Assembly: GCA_036557405.1 (NCBI GenBank) | Contig: DATBHO010000029.1 | Location: 1-25,328 of the forward strand | DNA from: TA-21 sp036557405 | GTDB lineage: Archaea; Thermoproteota; Nitrososphaeria; Nitrososphaerales; Nitrososphaeraceae | DNA length: 25,328 bases | Direction: 5' to 3' | Part shown: positions 23,534-25,328 of the stretch, one piece after another | Position numbering within the stretch: the first letter of the stretch is position 1 | Layout: the number at the start of each line of letters is the position of its first letter | Program-made: the position numbers and the translations under genes | The notes under the pieces: generated by a model | Databases searched by the model: none | What the model was told of the DNA's origin: nothing | Seen by the model: only the letters and a program-made list of their open reading frames with translations

Positions 23534-24166
23534 TTACCATTTTGTTACTTTGACCACTTCAAAGGCTTCGGCGTATTTAGAATTGATTTGATATCCCCTA
23601 AAAGAACACCTTCCAAGAATAGCGGGTACCCAAATTTCACCACAACGAACAAACTGAGACTGGAAACACTCTAAAGCATTTTTCTTTATTTCGATTGTTT
23701 CGGAAATATTTATGAACAATTGAGGCCTGAATGAATTTTCAGTAATGCCTCCAGGTATTGTCGTTTCATACATGAAAATGTTATTTTGATCCCTGCACGC
23801 TGAAATAACACTTTTCGTTAAAATTTGATGATCCTGATGAGAATCTCCGTACCATTGTGTGAAAACTGAATCTGGTTTGTTTTTTGAAATCAATGAATCT
23901 ATTAAGGCAACCAATTTTCTTCCAAATACCATTTCCTGTGTGGATAGGTCAAGAAATATAGGAGATTTACATCCCATTACTTTAGCTGACAACATTGATT
24001 CAGACTTCCTTCCTTCCTTGGTATCTGATTTTACAAAATTTGGTAACGTAGCTATGATTGGCTGGACCTCATAACCCATAGAAGACAGTTTAGCTATGGT
24101 ACCACCCATACCGATTTCCAAATCGTCTGGATGTGCTCCAAATACTAGAATTGATTTAGATTCCAT
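23534..24166 (-). CDS. PIG-L/LmbE family deacetylase
   Basis: A zinc-dependent N-deacetylase of 210 residues. The N-terminal metal-binding motif is AHPDDLEIG (11-19), with GGTIAKL after it, and the second metal motif is SHQDH (109-113). This family removes acetyl groups from N-acetylglucosamine-type substrates, as in GPI, mycothiol or bacillithiol precursors and antibiotic sugars; the local substrate cannot be read. It follows the nucleotide-sugar dehydrogenase by 27 nt in the same direction, so a shared sugar pathway is likely. A TATA-like CATAAATA overlaps the end of that gene about 28 bp before the ATG, so it may also be transcribed separately. Confidence 0.9.
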   Translation of the reverse strand: MESKSILVFGAHPDDLEIGMGGTIAKLSSMGYEVQPIIATLPNFVKSDTKEGRKSESMLSAKVMGCKSPIFLDLSTQEMVFGRKLVALIDSLISKNKPDSVFTQWYGDSHQDHQILTKSVISACRDQNNIFMYETTIPGGITENSFRPQLFINISETIEIKKNALECFQSQFVRCGEIWVPAILGRCSFRGYQINSKYAEAFEVVKVTKW

Positions 24167-24193
24167 ACAACCAAATTAAAATAATTTTCCTAT

Positions 24194-25135
24194 TTATGAA
24201 CTGTTAATGGTTGGGGAAACTAATCCGTAGCCTCTTAACTCTCTGAATCTCCTGTAATCCTTATCAACTTCCATAGCTGCCATCAAAATCTTGCTTTTTA
24301 TTGATTTTGATGATTGCAAAAACATCTTTGTATCTTTGGGTAAACAATGTCCTCCCACTCCATCACGTGGTTCTAAAATTTTTACGTTCCATTTAGTATT
24401 CAAGGCTTCTCTCAGCTCGCCAAAGTTTACATTATTTGCTTGGCAGTAAAGGTAAAGATCTTCAGAAAATGCTATTTGCATATACCTATCAGCATTTTCA
24501 ATAATTTTAGTCAACTCTGCAATTTCTATTCCAGATACAGGATGCATTGGAATATCAAGGCTGTTGGTGGGTTCGGCAGCATTGAAGGTATTAATATTAG
24601 CAATGTCTCGCTCAATCTCGAGAACTTGGTCATTTTTATTATAGAACTGCAGTGCTATATTCAGACAGCAATCGCTTACACCGCCGATTACTCTAACTTG
24701 GTTGACCCCATGCAGCTCCTCTTCAAGAGCATACCACCTATGAGGAGCATGTGCGACGTGAACTCTGTGGTTTAACATTTCGAATATTTTCTTTGAGGTG
24801 CCTTTTGGCACTGTACTTTCTATAGAAACAAGTGAGCCATTTTTGGCTTCTCTCGAAATTTTTTGGGCTATTGAAAAGAGGCTATCAACATTGGGAGTAT
24901 ACTTGTCATTTTGATCGTGCGTAGACACACACAAGATAAAAACATCAATATCATCAAATTGTTCAATACCTTTAATTCCATATTTTTTTTCTGCGTTTTC
25001 TACTCTTAGCTGATTGATATCATACCCAAACGTTTCGAAACCTTTTTCCTTTACGTACTTTGCAACAGGCAAACCCAATTGTCCAAGGCCGATAACTAAA
25101 ACCTTTTTTATTGCAGCTTCTGATTCAATATGCAT
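24194..25135 (-). CDS. Short UDP-glucose/GDP-mannose dehydrogenase family protein
   Basis: An NAD-dependent nucleotide-sugar dehydrogenase homologue. The Rossmann motif is VLVIGLGQLGLP (12-23). FILCVSTHDQ and SIESTVPKGTSKKI occupy the usual NAD-domain positions. EIAELTKIIENADRYMQIAFSEDL forms the central helix. The catalytic loop GVGGHCLPKDT is intact, with the nucleophile Cys264. Family members usually have 420-450 residues and a C-terminal UDP-sugar-binding domain. This protein stops after 313, just past the central helix (EVDKDYRRFRELRG), and the PIG-L gene follows in 27 nt. The substrate is therefore uncertain; a second subunit could supply the missing domain. The ATG start is supported by a TATA box. 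Confidence 0.87.
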   Translation of the reverse strand: MHIESEAAIKKVLVIGLGQLGLPVAKYVKEKGFETFGYDINQLRVENAEKKYGIKGIEQFDDIDVFILCVSTHDQNDKYTPNVDSLFSIAQKISREAKNGSLVSIESTVPKGTSKKIFEMLNHRVHVAHAPHRWYALEEELHGVNQVRVIGGVSDCCLNIALQFYNKNDQVLEIERDIANINTFNAAEPTNSLDIPMHPVSGIEIAELTKIIENADRYMQIAFSEDLYLYCQANNVNFGELREALNTKWNVKILEPRDGVGGHCLPKDTKMFLQSSKSIKSKILMAAMEVDKDYRRFRELRGYGLVSPTINSS

Positions 25136-25159
25136 TTTTGGTAATATTATGAATTCAAA

Positions 25160-25167
25160 ATATAATT
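25160..25167 (-). promoter_or_regulatory. TATA box of the dehydrogenase/PIG-L unit
   Basis: AATTATAT on the minus strand is centred about 28 bp before the ATG at 25135, consistent with a leaderless transcript reading into the PIG-L gene. The remaining bases to the window end show no gene. Confidence 0.5.
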
Positions 25168-25328
25168 AAAGCCTTGAGATGGAATAAAACGTAAGTTAAT
25201 CACTAAAGAAATTTCTATTTAGTTCATATAGAACTTTATTTGTCATATTTTTGGCGTAAAAATTAGGAGAATTAAAATTTCTAGAGAAATTCTACATTTT
25301 AGCATTTTTTGGTATTTACTTGCTAGAT

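Noticed and set aside
1..25328. CRISPR arrays, toxin-antitoxin pairs, restriction systems and intact insertion sequences.
   Set aside because: No spaced repeats, transposase or nuclease/methylase motifs were seen; the only mobile-element gene is the broken integrase.

Overview
The window is AT-rich (roughly one third G+C by eye) and clearly archaeal. It encodes aIF2-gamma, ribosomal proteins S6e, L1, L10/P0 and L12/P1, an archaeal-type CCA-adding enzyme and a FilR1-type regulator. Two tRNA genes carry short introns. Many genes have a TATA-like box about 25-28 bp before the start codon and no Shine-Dalgarno sequence, which points to leaderless transcripts. These traits, the small unassigned proteins and the orphan histidine kinase suggest an ammonia-oxidising Thaumarchaeota/Nitrososphaeria genome, perhaps Nitrosocosmicus-like. 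That placement is inference; no marker in the window settles the genus.

Layout. 0.2-1.3 kb: a tyrosine recombinase broken by two homopolymer frameshifts and bracketed by near-identical 15-bp direct repeats. 1.3-4.6 kb: a membrane sensor histidine kinase convergent with a glycerate 2-kinase. 4.9-6.5 kb: a mini-protein with an HExxH motif, a DUF2203-like protein and a two-helix membrane protein. 6.7-10.2 kb: trpE, then a FilR1-type regulator divergent from purM. 10.2-12.5 kb: the S6e/aIF2-gamma operon and two zinc-ribbon mini-genes under 60 residues. 12.5-15.0 kb: a nucleotide-sugar-dehydrogenase-like protein without the catalytic cysteine, divergent from a DUF354 glycosyltransferase-like protein, then tRNA-Gln(UUG) with an intron in the D arm. 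15.2-17.7 kb: a winged-helix regulator, three lineage-restricted hypotheticals and a 560-bp gene-poor stretch. 17.7-20.3 kb: an overlapping operon of thpR, cca and a small protein kinase. 20.4-23.0 kb: a hypothetical and L12 running convergently into an L1-L10 operon. 23.2-25.1 kb: tRNA-Arg(UCU) with a 15-nt intron, a PIG-L/LmbE deacetylase and a short nucleotide-sugar dehydrogenase.

How the genes relate. Most of the content is housekeeping: translation (S6e, aIF2-gamma, L1, L10, L12, cca, two tRNAs), RNA end processing (thpR-cca) and biosynthesis (trpE, purM). A second theme is sugar or glycan metabolism: the DUF354 protein, two nucleotide-sugar-dehydrogenase homologues, the PIG-L deacetylase and glycerate kinase.

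I found no CRISPR array, defence island or obvious new multi-gene system. The best leads are the repeat-bracketed broken integrase with a dnaX-like slippery heptamer, the D-arm tRNA intron, the apparent Asp-to-Asn change at a catalytic site of the CCA enzyme, the dehydrogenase pseudoenzyme, and several unannotated mini-proteins.
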